From Schlesneria sp. (GTDB lineage Bacteria > Planctomycetota > Planctomycetia > Planctomycetales > Planctomycetaceae), in the NCBI GenBank assembly GCA_028291515.1, contig JAQGHU010000064.1, positions 62,001 to 126,000 of the forward strand: DNA of 64,000 nucleotides, read 5' to 3'. The notes beneath the pieces were generated by a model. The model saw nothing but the letters and a program-made list of their open reading frames with translations. It was not told the origin of the DNA and did no database searches. Within the stretch, counting starts at the first letter, position 1. Each line of letters starts with the position of its first letter. The translations under genes were made by a program, and so were the position numbers. Shown in pieces: positions 63,401 to 64,000 of this stretch.

Positions 63401-63497
63401 TGACAGGTTTGGGGCCATCTGCAGCCTGGGCTGCGGATGACAGTATGGTCCATGCGACAAATGCGAGCCCCCTGGCCCATATCTTGTGTGGCCGCAT
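60408..63497 (-). CDS. PSCyt1/DUF1549/DUF1553 planctomycete cytochrome c protein
   Basis: About 1029 residues. The ATG at 63497 gives a normal signal peptide (cleavage after AQAADG); ATGs at 63548 and 63566 would add residues encoded by a hairpin-rich stretch. The PSCyt1 heme motif CFACHG lies near residue 48. DUF1549 follows (FVLARLVETGLSPSPEAD, RRVALDLTGLPP), then a second CxxCH (CAKCHSHKYDPI), a beta-rich central part, and DUF1553 at the C-terminus (ARVAVNRLWAQFFGAGLVET). These proteins are exported multiheme-like proteins of unknown function. First gene of the operon that ends in a DUF1501 gene. Confidence 0.92.
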   Translation of the reverse strand: MRPHKIWARGLAFVAWTILSSAAQAADGPKPVNFVRDVRPILARTCFACHGPDDKHREAELRLDTREGALAEHDGRHAIVPSDLEASELVKRIVANDDQQMPPKDSGKSLTPDQIDVLKRWVAEGAAWGNHWSFEKPTRPAVPAVNSTKAPITDLDRFVLARLVETGLSPSPEADKHTLARRVALDLTGLPPGDGLLQVYLQDDSPQAYEHLVDELLKSPAYGERWARMWLDLARYADTKGYEKDLERTMWPYREWVIEAFNIDMPYDQFTREQLAGDLLPNATFSQQLATAFHRNTMINDEGGTDNEEFRVVAVKDRIDTTLQVWMGLTFGCAKCHSHKYDPISQREYYQFYAYFNQTEDADDFDERPKLATPTREQLEQQARLKAEIAKLEQDRDAATPELKAFADDWTARVSASRDWVVLVPKEMSAASRSTLTRQDDGSILAEAKSPAKETYTVVSPVDAMRFSGLKLEALPDKSHPRSGVGRSPDDGNFVLSSINVAIRRAGETTEIPLATAKADFAQANYPVEHAIKNSDLAKRGWAISPQQTKTHTAVFTPAEPITIDKDAEVIVTLDHQFEFAYPGFSIGRFRLSLTDDDNPSLDPTVPAPILAIVRTPAGSRTADQLIELLKHVASFAPSTKPIRDRLAQRQKELAAPVPQTPILRELAEGKKRTTKMHVRGNFLEQGDVVEAAIPASFHPFPANAPTNRLGVSDWLTDPNNPLTARVAVNRLWAQFFGAGLVETQEDFGSQGQPPTHPELLDWLAVEFMTPTASPSETSPRSWSMKRLCKLIVMSSTYRQSSRTTAEMLQKDRFNKFLARGPRFRMEAEMIRDNALAVSGLLSQKMYGPSVMPPQPEGIWQSTYNTTKWETSKGEDRYRRGLYTFIKRTTPYPAMTTFDAPSRELCTVRRINTNTPLQALVTLNDPAFVETAQALARRMIKEGGLKLEDRLAKGLELALIRPAQPDEVAVLAKLYETRRAHYAKYSEEATKLATDPIGPLPDGVAAAELAALTAVGNVILNLDEFVTRN

Positions 63498-63627
63498 TGC
63501 CAAGGGGCTTACGCCCCCCGCTCGGGAAGAGGTTCTGGATCGCGACATCAGGTTTGGAACCGGCATGGGAGGCTATCCGTAGATCCAGAAGCGGCCTGTT
63601 TGACAGCGGACACTTGGGCTGTCGAAT

Positions 63628-64000
63628 TCAACGCTGGCATTTAGGACAGTAGAACGTTGAACGCTGGGCTTGCACAAGGCGCACGATGACGCCGACGCCA
63701 CAGGTGGCGCAGGTCTGATCGTGTCGCATGTAAACTCGATGTTCGTTTTGATAGCGACCGCTTTGGCTGAGCGCATTGCGGTACGTCCCATCGCCAAGGG
63801 TCGACCCTTCATATTCGATGGCGAGTTCCAAGACGGCCTTGGTGGCTTGAGCGAGTCGTTCCACTTGTGGCTTCGTGAGCTTTTTCGAACTGCGGCGCGG
63901 GTCGATGCCGGCCACGTGCAGGATTTCACTGGCGTACAGATTTCCGATTCCCGCGACCAGCTTTTGATCGAGCAATGCAACTTTGACCGCTCGGGTCGTT
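63628..64000 (-). CDS. mutM: Formamidopyrimidine-DNA glycosylase MutM (C-terminal part)
   Basis: Only the last about 124 residues lie in the window; the gene continues past the right edge. It begins in the H2TH region ([18 protein letters not shown], then [14 protein letters not shown]) and ends in the zinc finger CATC...CPKC. The enzyme removes oxidised purines such as 8-oxoguanine. The Fpg/MutM signature includes [11 protein letters not shown]. The gap to the PSCyt1 gene carries a small GGGGCGTAAGCCCC hairpin. Confidence 0.93.
   Translation of the reverse strand, partial: TTRAVKVALLDQKLVAGIGNLYASEILHVAGIDPRRSSKKLTKPQVERLAQATKAVLELAIEYEGSTLGDGTYRNALSQSGRYQNEHRVYMRHDQTCATCGVGVIVRLVQAQRSTFYCPKCQR

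Noticed and set aside
1-64000. CRISPR arrays, tRNA or rRNA genes
   Set aside because: The short repeats are dispersed and unevenly spaced rather than regular direct repeats with spacers; I found no cloverleaf-like stretch with a convincing T-arm, and no rRNA-like sequence.

Overview
The window looks like the chromosome of a planctomycete, probably Planctomycetaceae and possibly near Schlesneria (the genus is a guess from protein style). The evidence is the set of planctomycete-typical families: DUF1501, DUF1552, DUF1592 and PSCyt1/DUF1549/DUF1553 proteins, three DUF1559 pilin-like proteins with the N-terminal [11 protein letters not shown] methylation motif and an H-X9-DG motif, ASPIC/UnbV-VCBS proteins, an S1-domain protein with a long N-terminal extension, and a very large BlaR1-like fusion. 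I see no rRNA, tRNA, CRISPR array or complete insertion sequence.

Layout. 0-7 kb: an unknown gene overlapping murJ, a DUF1501 protein, then a VWA protein and a TPR protein. 7-18 kb: two paralogous pairs (membrane-anchored TPR protein followed by an FG-GAP/VCBS-UnbV lipoprotein), both on +, on either side of three DUF1559 genes on -. 18-25 kb: a tandem trio of a short two-helix membrane protein family, a thioredoxin-fold exported protein, a YkgJ-type cysteine cluster protein, a PQQ-like beta-propeller lipoprotein and a further copy of the short family. 25-32 kb: S1-domain protein, a PfpI/DJ-1 protein, a TetR regulator and a cytochrome P450 with a strong operator-like palindrome at its promoter. 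32.5-35.5 kb: an apparently lower-GC accessory segment with a solo IS1595-type zinc ribbon protein and a 620-residue protein carrying a candidate PD-(D/E)XK nuclease motif. 35.5-48 kb: DUF3592, HEAT-repeat, BlaI/BlaR1-like pair, SUKH-ankyrin, DUF3806 and other small proteins, including a second degraded SUKH start. 48-52 kb: four more members of the short membrane family, one frameshifted. 52-63.5 kb: an apparent six-gene, 11-kb minus-strand operon running from a PSCyt1/DUF1553 protein through DUF1552, DUF1592, an HMA-like protein and an unknown protein to DUF1501. The right edge cuts a mutM gene.

Two themes are not explained by ordinary annotation. The first is a paralogous family of about 120-170 residue proteins (eight loci here) with nearly invariant ends (FFxGWRRK...TLxMA and LPLTLLSAYLILWKP) and an unrelated middle. 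Several are arranged head to tail with the same 8-base start/stop overlap. The second is a rich set of dispersed intergenic repeats, at least six sequence families. Many are arranged as inverted pairs, and some reach the 5' ends of genes.
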